From an uncultured Porphyromonadaceae bacterium (GTDB lineage: Bacteria; Bacteroidota; Bacteroidia; Bacteroidales; Muribaculaceae), in NCBI GenBank assembly GCA_900545955.1, contig URAU01000007.1:1-64000 (forward strand): 64,000 nucleotides of DNA, given 5' to 3'. Positions 57,026 through 64,000 of the stretch are shown piece after piece. Every line of letters begins with the position of its first letter. The stretch's first letter is position 1. The translations under genes and the position numbers were made by a program. The notes under the pieces are model-generated. The model did no database searches, was not told the DNA's origin, and saw only the letters and a list, made by a program, of their open reading frames with translations.

Positions 57026-58042
57026 ATGGCTATCACGATATTAGGAATTGAATCGAGCTGCGACGACACTTCCGCGGCAATAATCCGCGACGGGTTGCTG
57101 CTCTCCAACGTAATCGCATCCCAGAGCGTTCACGAGGAATACGGCGGTGTGGTACCGGAACTGGCATCGCGCGCCCACCAGCAGAACATCGTGCCGGTAG
57201 TCGACGCGGCAATACGCCGCGCGGGCATAAGCAAGACCGATCTTTCGGCCATAGCGTTCACCCGCGGCCCGGGATTGCTGGGTTCGCTGCTTGTGGGCAC
57301 CTCCTTTGCCAAAGGGCTTTCGCTGGGTCTGCGCATCCCCATCGTCGACGTAAACCACCTCCATGGCCATGTGCTCAGCCATTTCGTGCGCCGCAAGCCC
57401 GACGACCACGTGCCCGAATACCCGTTTCTCTGCCTGCTCATCTCCGGTGGCAATTCCCAGCTGATTCTGGTAAAGAACTACAACGACATGGAGATTCTCG
57501 GCCAGACCATCGACGACGCCGCCGGCGAAGCGTTCGACAAGTGCGCCAAGGTGATGGGTCTCCCCTATCCCGGAGGGCCGCACATCGACCGCCTGGCCGC
57601 CGAGGGCGATCCGAAGCGCTTCCGCTTCGCCAAACCTCATATTCCCGGCCTCGACTACAGTTTTTCAGGACTGAAAACCTCATTCCTCTATACCTTGCGC
57701 GACCAGAAGCGCCTAGATCCCGATTTCATCGAGAAAAACAAGGCCGACCTGGCCGCCTCTCTCCAGCGCACTATCATCGAGATACTGCTCGACAAACTCG
57801 ACAAAGCCGTAAAACAGACCGGCGTGTCGACCGTGGCAATCGGAGGCGGCGTTTCTGCCAATTCGGGCGTGCGCGCAGCCGTCGCCGACTACTGCGAGTC
57901 CCACGGACTGACGGCCTTTATCCCCGAACGCGCCTTCACCACCGACAATGCCGCTATGGTGGCTATTGCCGGATACTACAAATATCTCGACAAGGAATTC
58001 TGCCCCTATTCGCTCGCGCCATACGCCCGCGTGACGGTCTGA
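57026..58042 (+). CDS. tsaD: tRNA N6-adenosine threonylcarbamoyltransferase
   Basis: 338 aa. It transfers threonylcarbamoyl to A37 of ANN-decoding tRNAs with TsaB/TsaE. GIESSCDDTSAAI is the start, the metal-binding histidines lie in NHLHGHVLSHF, and ASNase/Hsp70-type ATP motifs include ISGGNSQLI and GGGVSANSGVR. Full family length. It lies between the exporter and cinA, with gaps of 39 and 37 nt, in what is probably one transcript. Confidence 0.97.
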   Translation: MAITILGIESSCDDTSAAIIRDGLLLSNVIASQSVHEEYGGVVPELASRAHQQNIVPVVDAAIRRAGISKTDLSAIAFTRGPGLLGSLLVGTSFAKGLSLGLRIPIVDVNHLHGHVLSHFVRRKPDDHVPEYPFLCLLISGGNSQLILVKNYNDMEILGQTIDDAAGEAFDKCAKVMGLPYPGGPHIDRLAAEGDPKRFRFAKPHIPGLDYSFSGLKTSFLYTLRDQKRLDPDFIEKNKADLAASLQRTIIEILLDKLDKAVKQTGVSTVAIGGGVSANSGVRAAVADYCESHGLTAFIPERAFTTDNAAMVAIAGYYKYLDKEFCPYSLAPYARVTV

Positions 58043-58079
58043 AAGCCGCGTCCAGCCATTTTTCTTACTTAGCATTCAT

Positions 58080-59327
58080 ATGAAAGTCAGCATAATAGTC
58101 ATCGGCGACGAACTGCTGCTCGGCCAGGTAACCGACACCAATTCCGGCGACATCGCCCGCGCAATCGCCCCCGCCGGATGGCAGGTGGCGCAGGTAGCCA
58201 CCGTGGCCGACGATGCCGCGGCCATCCGCAACGCCATTGAAAAGGCCCTCGCGGCCACCGACGTGGTGCTCACCACGGGCGGTCTCGGCCCCACAAAGGA
58301 TGATATTACCAAAGCCACGCTCATAGAGGTGTTTGGCGGCGAACTACGTTTCGACGCCGAAGTGATGGAAAACGTAAAGAGCATCTTCGCGCGTCGCGGA
58401 CTCGACATGAACCGCCTGACGGAGAGTCAGGCTATGGTGCCTACGTCGTGCACGCCCATCCGCAACGCGCTGGGCACCGCTCCGGTGATGTGGTTCGAAC
58501 GCAATGGGAAAGTGCTCGTAGCGATGCCCGGCGTACCATTTGAAACTCGCCATGCCTTCAATGTAGAGGTGTTTCCACGGCTGCTCAAGCGCTTCGGCCG
58601 CGATTGCTGGATAGAGCACCGCACGCTCATAGTCAGCGGAATAACCGAGAGCGATCTGGCTGAAAAGCTCGCCACATTCGAGGACGCCCTCCCCACGGGC
58701 GCGCATCTGGCCTACCTCCCCAACCCAGGCTACATCCGCCTGCGCCTCGACGTGGCCGGAAATGATGATAAGACGGTGCAAGCCACCGCCGATTCGGGCG
58801 CCAACGAGTTGAAAGCCATACTCGGCAACCTTCTTATAGCCGAGGCCGACCTTACGGCTGAGGAAATCCTGCTCGATGCCCTGCGCGGGCACGGGCTCAC
58901 CGTAGCTACAGCCGAAAGCTGCACGGGCGGCAACATCGCCCACCGCATCACGATGATTCCCGGCGCCTCCGATTTTTATCCCGGCAGCGTGGTCAGCTAT
59001 TCCAACGAAGTGAAAATGAACCTACTGGGTGTAGATGCCGCCGTACTCGAAGCCTACGGCGCCGTTTCCGAGCCGGTGGCGCGACAAATGGCCGATGGAG
59101 CGCGCAGAGCGCTTGGGGCTGACTGCGCCGTGGCCACATCGGGCATCGCCGGCCCTTCGGGAGGTTCGCCCGAGAAGCCAGTAGGCACCGTCTGCATGGC
59201 TTTCGCCACTCCCGAAGGCACGGATACAGCCACCTTCCATTTCCCCGGCGACCGCGCCCGTGTAATCGACCGCGCCTCAACCACCGCAATGATTGAGCTG
59301 GCAAAACGTATTAAGGGGCTTCAATAA
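58080..59327 (+). CDS. cinA: CinA: competence/damage-inducible protein with nicotinamide-nucleotide amidase domain
   Basis: 415 aa. N-terminal MoCF/COG1058 domain (about 1-170: GDELLLGQVTDTNSGDIARAIA, TTGGLGPTKDDITK), a pyrophosphatase acting on ADP-ribose-type compounds. C-terminal CinA/PncC domain (about 255-410: TVATAESCTGGNIAHRITMIPGAS, GPSGGSPEKPVGTVCMAF), which deamidates NMN. It links to pyridine-nucleotide recycling. NAD synthetase is encoded convergently just 8 nt away, on the opposite strand, a metabolically coherent neighbour. Confidence 0.95.
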   Translation: MKVSIIVIGDELLLGQVTDTNSGDIARAIAPAGWQVAQVATVADDAAAIRNAIEKALAATDVVLTTGGLGPTKDDITKATLIEVFGGELRFDAEVMENVKSIFARRGLDMNRLTESQAMVPTSCTPIRNALGTAPVMWFERNGKVLVAMPGVPFETRHAFNVEVFPRLLKRFGRDCWIEHRTLIVSGITESDLAEKLATFEDALPTGAHLAYLPNPGYIRLRLDVAGNDDKTVQATADSGANELKAILGNLLIAEADLTAEEILLDALRGHGLTVATAESCTGGNIAHRITMIPGASDFYPGSVVSYSNEVKMNLLGVDAAVLEAYGAVSEPVARQMADGARRALGADCAVATSGIAGPSGGSPEKPVGTVCMAFATPEGTDTATFHFPGDRARVIDRASTTAMIELAKRIKGLQ

Positions 59328-59335
59328 TATATATT

Positions 59336-61267
59336 TTACAGTTTCTCAACCTCGGCGAGCCACATTGCCGACGAAGCGTCGGAGGGCATGCGCCAGTCGC
59401 CGCGCGGCGAAAGGCATACCGAACCCACCTTGGGACCGTCGGGCAGACAGGAGCGCTTAAACTGCTGGTTGAAGAAGCGCCGGTAGAATGTGGAGAGCCA
59501 GTGTTTGATGGTCGCGCGATCAAATTCGCCGCTGAAGGCGTGGAGCGCAAGCATGAACACGCGTTTGGGCGAGAAGCCATAGCGCAGCGTGTAGTATAGG
59601 AAGAAATCGTGGAGTATATAGGGTCCCACAAGGTCTTCCGTCTTCTGAGTAATCTCCCCCTTGTCGTCGGCGGGAATCAGTTCGGGCGAGATGGGTGTGT
59701 CGATAATGTCGCGCAAAGCGGCAGCCACAGGGGCGTTGGCCTCGCGCATCGCCTCGCGGCGCACAAGATACTTAACCAGAGTCTTTGGAATCGAGACGTT
59801 TACACCATACATCGACATATGGTCGCCGTTGTAGGTGGCCCAGCCGAGGGCGAGTTCCGAAAGGTCGCCCGTGCCGAGCACCATTCCCCCCTCCTTGTTG
59901 GCCACATCCATAAGAATCTGAGTGCGTTCGCGCGCCTGCGAGTTCTCGTAGGTCACGTCGTGCTTTTCGGGGTTCTGGCCGATGTCGGCAAAGTGTTGCT
60001 CAACGGCTTTTGCGATGGGAATCTCGCGCATCTCCACGCCGAGCCCCGCCATCAGGGTCACGGCGTTTCCGTGGGTGCGTCCGGTGGTGCCGAATCCGGG
60101 CATCGTTATACCGATAATCCCCTTGCGGTCGAGGCCTAGGCGGTCGAAAGCGCGCACAGCCACGAGCAGAGCCAGCGTGGAGTCCAGTCCGCCGGAGATG
60201 CCGACCACCAGACACCGGCAGCGCGTGGCCGCAAGGCGTCGGGCCAGTCCTGCCACCTGGATATTGAGAATCTCCTCGCAGCGCTCGTCGATTTCATCGT
60301 CGGTCGAGGGGACAAACGGCGTGCGGCTCACCGTGCGCATGAGATGAAGCGACGCTTCGTCGACAGCCGCTTCGACCGTAGGAGTGCTGTCGACAACATT
60401 ATAACCACGTCCGTCCGCCTCTACCGCGCGGCAGTCGGCAAATGAGCGCAGATGCATCCGGTCGCGCCGCAGGGCAGCGATATCGATGTCGGCGGCAATG
60501 GTCTGCGGGTCGTTGCTCCAGCGGCGCCCCTCGGCGAGAATAGTGCCGTTTTCGGCAATGATGGCCTTCCCGTCGAAAACGAGGTCGGTCGACGATTCGC
60601 CCAATCCTGCTCCCGCATAGGCGTAGCCGCAGAGGCAGCGCGCACTCTGCTGGGCGATAAGCGATTTCAGATAGGCGTATTTGCCGATCAGGTCGTCGGA
60701 GGCAGAGAGGTTTACGATTACCTCCGCCCCAGCGAGCGACAGATGCGACGAACATGGCACAGTGGTCCAGAGATCCTCGCAGATTTCAACTCCGACTTTC
60801 ACCCCGCCCACGTCGGCAAGCTGATGCGTAGAGAACGGGACTCCGAAGAGCGTTCCCTCCACTCCGCTACCCGAAGCGAACCAGCGCTTCTCGTAGAATT
60901 CGTTGTAGCTCGGCAGGTAAGTTTTCGGTACAATCATACGGATTGAGCCTCCGGCGAGTACCACCCCGCAGTTGTAGAGTGTCCCCTCAAAGCGCAGTGG
61001 CACGCCCACCACAACGGCGGCATGCAAGTCGGCAGTGGCTTCCGCCACCTTGAGCAGGGCTTTCTCGCTCCCCAAAAGCAGCTGCTCCTGATGGAAAAGT
61101 TCGCCACAGGTGTAGCCGCTGATGCATAGTTCGGGCATCACTACAAGGTCCACTCCCTGCGCCTCCGCCTCGCGGAGGCTGTCGATTATATGATTAGCGT
61201 TGGCCTCCGGATTACCCACCTCTACGGCAGGAACGGCAGCCGCCACGCGAAAAAAGCCTTCAGTCAT
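59336..61267 (-). CDS. nadE: Glutamine-dependent NAD+ synthetase
   Basis: 643 aa, the long two-domain form. N-terminal nitrilase-type glutaminase (about 1-270): catalytic Glu in VVMPELCISGYTCGELF, Lys in VPKTYLPSYNEFYE and Cys in VEICEDLW. C-terminal synthetase (about 330-630): ATP-binding SGGLDSTLALLVAVRAFD and GTGDLSELALGWATYNGDHMSMYGVN. Ammonia from glutamine is channelled to amidate nicotinate adenine dinucleotide. Complete motifs; convergent with cinA. Confidence 0.96.
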   Translation of the reverse strand: MTEGFFRVAAAVPAVEVGNPEANANHIIDSLREAEAQGVDLVVMPELCISGYTCGELFHQEQLLLGSEKALLKVAEATADLHAAVVVGVPLRFEGTLYNCGVVLAGGSIRMIVPKTYLPSYNEFYEKRWFASGSGVEGTLFGVPFSTHQLADVGGVKVGVEICEDLWTTVPCSSHLSLAGAEVIVNLSASDDLIGKYAYLKSLIAQQSARCLCGYAYAGAGLGESSTDLVFDGKAIIAENGTILAEGRRWSNDPQTIAADIDIAALRRDRMHLRSFADCRAVEADGRGYNVVDSTPTVEAAVDEASLHLMRTVSRTPFVPSTDDEIDERCEEILNIQVAGLARRLAATRCRCLVVGISGGLDSTLALLVAVRAFDRLGLDRKGIIGITMPGFGTTGRTHGNAVTLMAGLGVEMREIPIAKAVEQHFADIGQNPEKHDVTYENSQARERTQILMDVANKEGGMVLGTGDLSELALGWATYNGDHMSMYGVNVSIPKTLVKYLVRREAMREANAPVAAALRDIIDTPISPELIPADDKGEITQKTEDLVGPYILHDFFLYYTLRYGFSPKRVFMLALHAFSGEFDRATIKHWLSTFYRRFFNQQFKRSCLPDGPKVGSVCLSPRGDWRMPSDASSAMWLAEVEKL

Positions 61268-61423
61268 ATAATATAATATAATATGTGAGTTCTAAACTTT
61301 CAAGAGAAATCTCCGCATATCGTCGGCAGCGGAATCCTGAATCGGATTGCGCCGACGCAGAAATCGGCCGGAGCCCGTATGCCGGCGAATGCAAACGCGA
61401 AATTAATAAAATTTGACTGATTA
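61268..61423. other. Non-coding spacer between divergent nadE and rpmB
   Basis: No ORF supported. AT-rich near both ends; 61268-61282 is an ATA-rich low-complexity run at the nadE start. Confidence 0.5.
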
Positions 61424-61455
61424 TTTGCTCAAATCACAAAAAATCACTTACTTTG
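61424..61455 (+). promoter_or_regulatory. Promoter of the rpmB-rpmG operon
   Basis: TTTG 61424-61427, 20-nt spacer, TTACTTTG 61448-61455 (one change from TAnnTTTG). Start near 61462, giving a leader of about 124 nt. Confidence 0.65.
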
Positions 61456-61466
61456 CACTCTGATTT

Positions 61467-61536
61467 GTGGCTCCTCCGAAAGAAAGCCTCCGGCAGTGAT
61501 GCAGCCGGGGCGATATGAGAGTGAGATGGCGGCCAC
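61467..61536 (+). promoter_or_regulatory. Structured 5' leader of the ribosomal protein operon
   Basis: GTGGC (61467-61471) pairs with GCCAC (61532-61536), enclosing an inner hairpin CCGGC/GCCGG (61490-61507). Ribosomal protein operons often carry leaders bound by one of their products; that this is one is inference from position and fold. Confidence 0.4.
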
Positions 61537-61585
61537 AAGGAGATTGTGTTAATCAACAAAGAATCAAGATAATTCATTAACAGCC

Positions 61586-61843
61586 ATGTCAAAGATTTGT
61601 CAGATTACAGGCAAAAAAGCGATTACAGGAAATAACGTATCGCACTCGAAGCGCCGCACAAAACGCCGCTTCAATGTGAACTTGTTCAACCGCAAATTCT
61701 TCTGGGTTGAGCAGAACACCTGGGTGCTCCTCACCCTCTCCAACGCCGGCCTCCGCACCATCAACAAGATGGGCCTCGACGCAGCCCTCAAGCAGGCCGC
61801 CGAAAAAGGTTATCTCACTGAAATCAAACAATTAGACTTCTAA
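61586..61843 (+). CDS. rpmB: Ribosomal protein bL28
   Basis: 85 aa. SKICQITGKKAITGNNVSHSKRRTKRRFNVNL is the typical basic start, with C and G-rich loop; later FWVEQNTWVLLTLSNAGLRTINKMGL. It is part of the 50S subunit near the exit site. First of three small genes for ribosomal or ribosome-linked proteins; rpmG follows after 8 nt. Confidence 0.97.
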   Translation: MSKICQITGKKAITGNNVSHSKRRTKRRFNVNLFNRKFFWVEQNTWVLLTLSNAGLRTINKMGLDAALKQAAEKGYLTEIKQLDF

Positions 61844-61851
61844 TCACAGCA

Positions 61852-62040
61852 ATGGCAAAGAAAGCAAAAGGTAATCGCGTGCAGGTGATTCTCGAATGCA
61901 CCGAACACAAAGCCAGCGGCATGCCCGGCACTTCGCGTTATATCACCACCAAGAACCGTAAAAACACCACCGAGCGCCTGGAGTTGAAGAAATACAACCC
62001 CATCCTCAAGCGTGTGACCGTTCACAAAGAAATCAAATAA
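61852..62040 (+). CDS. rpmG: Ribosomal protein bL33
   Basis: 62 aa. KGNRVQVILECTEHKASGMPGTSRYITTKNRKNT is the family core. Only one of the zinc-ribbon cysteines (ECTEH) is present, so this is the cysteine-poor bL33 form. Same operon as rpmB. Confidence 0.95.
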   Translation: MAKKAKGNRVQVILECTEHKASGMPGTSRYITTKNRKNTTERLELKKYNPILKRVTVHKEIK

Positions 62041-62067
62041 TCCACCCCCGATAAAGCATAAACAGAT

Positions 62068-62217
62068 ATGGCAAAGAAAACCGTCGCATCTCTTCAGAAG
62101 GGTGAAGGCCGCACCTACTCCAAGGTTATCAAAATGGTGAAATCGCCCAAAACCGGCGCTTACACCTTCCAGGAGCAGATGGTGCCCAACGATGCAGTGA
62201 AGGAAGTCCTGAAATAA
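62068..62217 (+). CDS. DUF4295 family small basic protein (probable ribosome component)
   Basis: 49 aa: MAKKTVASLQKGEGRTYSKV at the start, then VKSPKTGAYTFQEQMVP and a lysine-rich end. It is a short basic protein conserved in Bacteroidota directly after rpmG, and the arrangement here (bL28-bL33-DUF4295 with an 27-nt gap) is the standard one. Position, charge and conservation point to a role in the ribosome; I recall a Bacteroidota-specific ribosomal protein of this kind but cannot verify the link. In many Bacteroidales ftsY follows; here a terminator follows instead. Confidence 0.85.
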   Translation: MAKKTVASLQKGEGRTYSKVIKMVKSPKTGAYTFQEQMVPNDAVKEVLK

Positions 62218-62301
62218 GCATCACGCCCAAGCAAACCGACAAATCGACAACGTCGACCATAGGTGCCACCGGGGCTCGCCCCGACAAGCGCCACAACATA
62301 A

Positions 62302-62342
62302 AACATCAAAAAGGCTGCCCGCGGGCGGCCTTTTTGATGTTT
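62302..62342. terminator. Strong bidirectional terminator after the ribosomal protein operon
   Basis: AACATCAAAAAGGC..GCCC pairs with GGGC..GCCTTTTTGATGTT (62302-62342), a nearly perfect long stem with A- and T-runs built in, so it works in both directions. Confidence 0.9.
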
Positions 62343-62365
62343 ATCTTTTCAGCAATTTGGGAAAT

Positions 62366-62401
62366 TTATAGGGCGTATAGGACCTATAAAACCTATTAAA
62401 C
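62366..62401. repeat. Short degenerate tandem array, 9-bp period (CTATAAAAC type)
   Basis: Four consecutive 9-mers: TTATAGGGC, GTATAGGAC, CTATAAAAC, CTATTAAAC. It lies between the terminator at 62302 and the stop codon of the MerR gene (minus), so on the 3' side of both neighbours. Confidence 0.65.
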
Positions 62402-62404
62402 CAG

Positions 62405-62749
62405 CTACCGGAGGGAATCGAGCGAGGCGAGCATTGAGGCGAGAGTGGCGCGCACTTCGCGTAACCTCTCGACGGCCTTGGCCTTTCGGCTCACGCCGCT
62501 GCGGTTGGAACGTATCTGCTCCTCGGCCGCTTCAAGATGGAGACCTTTTTCCTTTACGAGATAAGCGACCATGCGTAGGTGCTCGATGTCGGAGGGTGTA
62601 TAGAACCGAGTACCCTTGTCGTTGCGACGAGGCTTGATTATGGTGAAGCGCGTTTCCCAAAAGCGCAGAGTGGAAGGTGGCAGCCCGATTATCTCGGCCA
62701 CCTCACGGATTTTGTAGTATTTCTTATCGAGATCGGAGGTAACATCCAT
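62405..62749 (-). CDS. MerR-family transcriptional regulator
   Basis: 114 aa. A winged-helix MerR domain near the N-terminus (YYKIREVAEIIGLPPSTLRFWETRF, GTRFYTPSDIEHLRMVAYLVKEKGLHLEAAEEQIR) is followed by a short dimerisation helix. There is no effector-binding domain and no cysteine set for metal sensing, so the signal is unknown. This small MerR type is conserved in Bacteroidota. It is divergent from alaS across a 145-nt region. Confidence 0.88.
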   Translation of the reverse strand: MDVTSDLDKKYYKIREVAEIIGLPPSTLRFWETRFTIIKPRRNDKGTRFYTPSDIEHLRMVAYLVKEKGLHLEAAEEQIRSNRSGVSRKAKAVERLREVRATLASMLASLDSLR

Positions 62750-62815
62750 AGCATCCGGAGGGTTAAGGTGGTTGACCTCCAGGCAAAATCCCTATTGCCG
62801 CGGAGGGTAGTGCGG

Positions 62816-62847
62816 TTTGCAAAAATACGAAATTTTTCATAATTTTG
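62816..62847 (+). promoter_or_regulatory. Promoter of alaS
   Basis: TTTG 62816-62819, 20-nt spacer, TAATTTTG 62840-62847: an exact consensus. Start near 62854. Immediately opposite, CAAAAATA (62820-62827) reads TATTTTTG on the minus strand and could serve the MerR gene, so the two promoters overlap. Confidence 0.75.
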
Positions 62848-62894
62848 CACCTCAAATTCCAACAACGCAACAAAATTCCGCACATTATCAACAT

Positions 62895-64000
62895 ATGAGC
62901 AACAAGCCCCTCACAGCCAAGGAGATTCGCGAATCATTCAAGCAATTCTTCAAGAGCAAAGGTCACCAGATTGTGCCTTCGGCACCTATGGTAATCAAAG
63001 ACGACCCCACGCTGATGTTTACCAACGCGGGCATGAACCAGTTTAAAGACATCATTCTCGGCAACAAGGCCCCGAAGTGGACGCGCGTCACCGACTCCCA
63101 GAAATGCCTCCGCGTGAGCGGCAAACATAACGACCTGGAGGAAGTAGGCCTCGACACCTACCACCACACCATGTTCGAAATGCTCGGCAACTGGAGCTTC
63201 GGCGACTACTTCAAGAAAGAGGCAATCGACTGGGCCTGGGAATTTCTGGTTGACGTGCTCGGTCTGAATCCCGAACACCTCTACGCCACAGTGTTCGAAG
63301 GTTCGCCCGCCGAAGGTCTCCAGCGCGACGACGAAGCGGCCTCCTACTGGGAGCAGCACCTTCCCAAAAGCCACATCATCAACGGCAACAAGCACGACAA
63401 TTTCTGGGAAATGGGCGACACGGGGCCCTGCGGCCCCTGCTCGGAAATCCACATCGACCTCCGAAGCGACGAGGAGCGCAAGGCTATCCCCGGCGCCGAA
63501 CTGGTCAATAAGGACCACCCCCAGGTAATCGAGATATGGAACCTCGTGTTCATGCAGTTCAACCGCAAAGCCGACCAGAGCCTTGAGCCCCTCCCCGCAA
63601 AGGTAATAGACACCGGCATGGGTTTCGAGCGCCTCTGCATGGCCCTCCAGGGGAAGACCTCGAACTACGATACCGACGTCTTCACCCCCATGATCGATAA
63701 AATCGCAGCCCTCTCAGGCAAGAAATACGGCGAGGACCATAAGGTCGACGTGGCCATGCGTGTAATCGCCGACCACATCCGCACCATCGCTTTCTCCATC
63801 GCCGACTCACAGCTCCCTGGCAACGCCAAGGCCGGCTACGTGATTCGTCGTATCCTGCGCCGCGCCGTGCGCTACGCCTATACCTTCCTCGGCCAGCGTG
63901 AGGCTTTCCTCTACCGTCTGGTCGACACGCTTATCGACTCGATGGGTGAGGCATATCCCGAAATCGCACGCCAGCGCGACCTGATCATGAAGGTGACAAA
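62895..64000 (+). CDS. alaS: Alanyl-tRNA synthetase (N-terminal part, cut by the window end)
   Basis: 368 codons from ATG 62895 run to the right edge without a stop. The product starts MSNKPLTAKEIRESFKQFF. Class II catalytic core motifs: IVPSAPMVIKDDPTLMFTNAG, RVTDSQKCLRVSGKHNDLEEVG, HHTMFEMLGNWSFGDYFK and, further on, NFWEMGDTGPCGPCSEIH and DTGMGFERLCMALQ. It attaches alanine to tRNA-Ala. About 500 residues (tRNA-binding, editing and C-Ala domains) lie outside the window. Confidence 0.96.
   Translation, partial: MSNKPLTAKEIRESFKQFFKSKGHQIVPSAPMVIKDDPTLMFTNAGMNQFKDIILGNKAPKWTRVTDSQKCLRVSGKHNDLEEVGLDTYHHTMFEMLGNWSFGDYFKKEAIDWAWEFLVDVLGLNPEHLYATVFEGSPAEGLQRDDEAASYWEQHLPKSHIINGNKHDNFWEMGDTGPCGPCSEIHIDLRSDEERKAIPGAELVNKDHPQVIEIWNLVFMQFNRKADQSLEPLPAKVIDTGMGFERLCMALQGKTSNYDTDVFTPMIDKIAALSGKKYGEDHKVDVAMRVIADHIRTIAFSIADSQLPGNAKAGYVIRRILRRAVRYAYTFLGQREAFLYRLVDTLIDSMGEAYPEIARQRDLIMKVT

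Noticed and set aside
1..64000. tRNA genes, rRNA, prophage, insertion sequence transposase, toxin-antitoxin or CRISPR-Cas genes
   Set aside because: I looked for them in the intergenic stretches and among the translations and saw none that I could support.

Overview
The window looks like a chromosomal segment of a Bacteroidales gut bacterium, most likely Muribaculaceae (Duncaniella/Muribaculum-like). The reasons are its SusC/SusD pair with linked glycoside hydrolases and lyases, repeated Bacteroidota-type promoters (TTTG, 19-20 nt, TAnnTTTG), the bL28-bL33-DUF4295 cluster, a KorDABC-type ferredoxin oxidoreductase, moderately high GC in coding regions, and a secreted protein ending in a type IX-like sorting tail. 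Family calls come from reading the translations; no database was searched.

Region by region. 1-3726: aromatic amino acid operon (prephenate dehydratase, aminotransferase, DAHP synthase-chorismate mutase), preceded by an unannotated 25-codon Phe/Tyr-rich leader ORF and competing RNA hairpins that look like an attenuator. 3727-5070: a promoter-to-terminator structured RNA candidate and two small AT-richer exported proteins. 5116-26062 (minus strand): a polysaccharide utilisation locus. It has a membrane-anchored propeller/AraC regulator, an ECF sigma factor without an anti-sigma gene, SusC, SusD, a surface glycan-binding lipoprotein, an alginate-lyase-fold enzyme, a beta-helix hydrolase, GH97, GH43, GH88 and, upstream, a heparinase II/III-like lyase. 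Lyases plus GH88 and no sulfatase suggest a non-sulfated uronic-acid glycan. 26150-26229: a perfect 25-nt inverted repeat related to another at 62-123. 26390-41865: mostly housekeeping (M23/LysM peptidase, Ndk, M13 peptidase, YchF, Ugd, RecG, an ATP-grasp-like protein, inositol-phosphate synthase, BipA, HisS, an outer-membrane barrel). 42054-44066: a secreted repeat protein with a sorting tail. 44242-44566: a second structured RNA candidate on the minus strand. 44891-48724: four genes for a dTDP-3-amino-3,6-dideoxyhexose. 48913-51699: NlpC/P60 hydrolase, second outer-membrane barrel, DUF59 protein, LpxH. 51867-51990: a short three-hairpin sRNA candidate. 52177-54949: ferredoxin-dependent 2-oxoacid oxidoreductase. 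55160-62217: ABC exporter, TsaD, CinA, NadE, bL28, bL33, DUF4295. 62405-64000: MerR regulator and the start of alaS.

The least expected features are non-coding. They are the aromatic leader peptide attenuator, three RNA candidates each with its own promoter and terminator, and five degenerate tandem arrays with 9- or 10-bp period. The arrays differ in sequence and most sit at 3' ends of genes.
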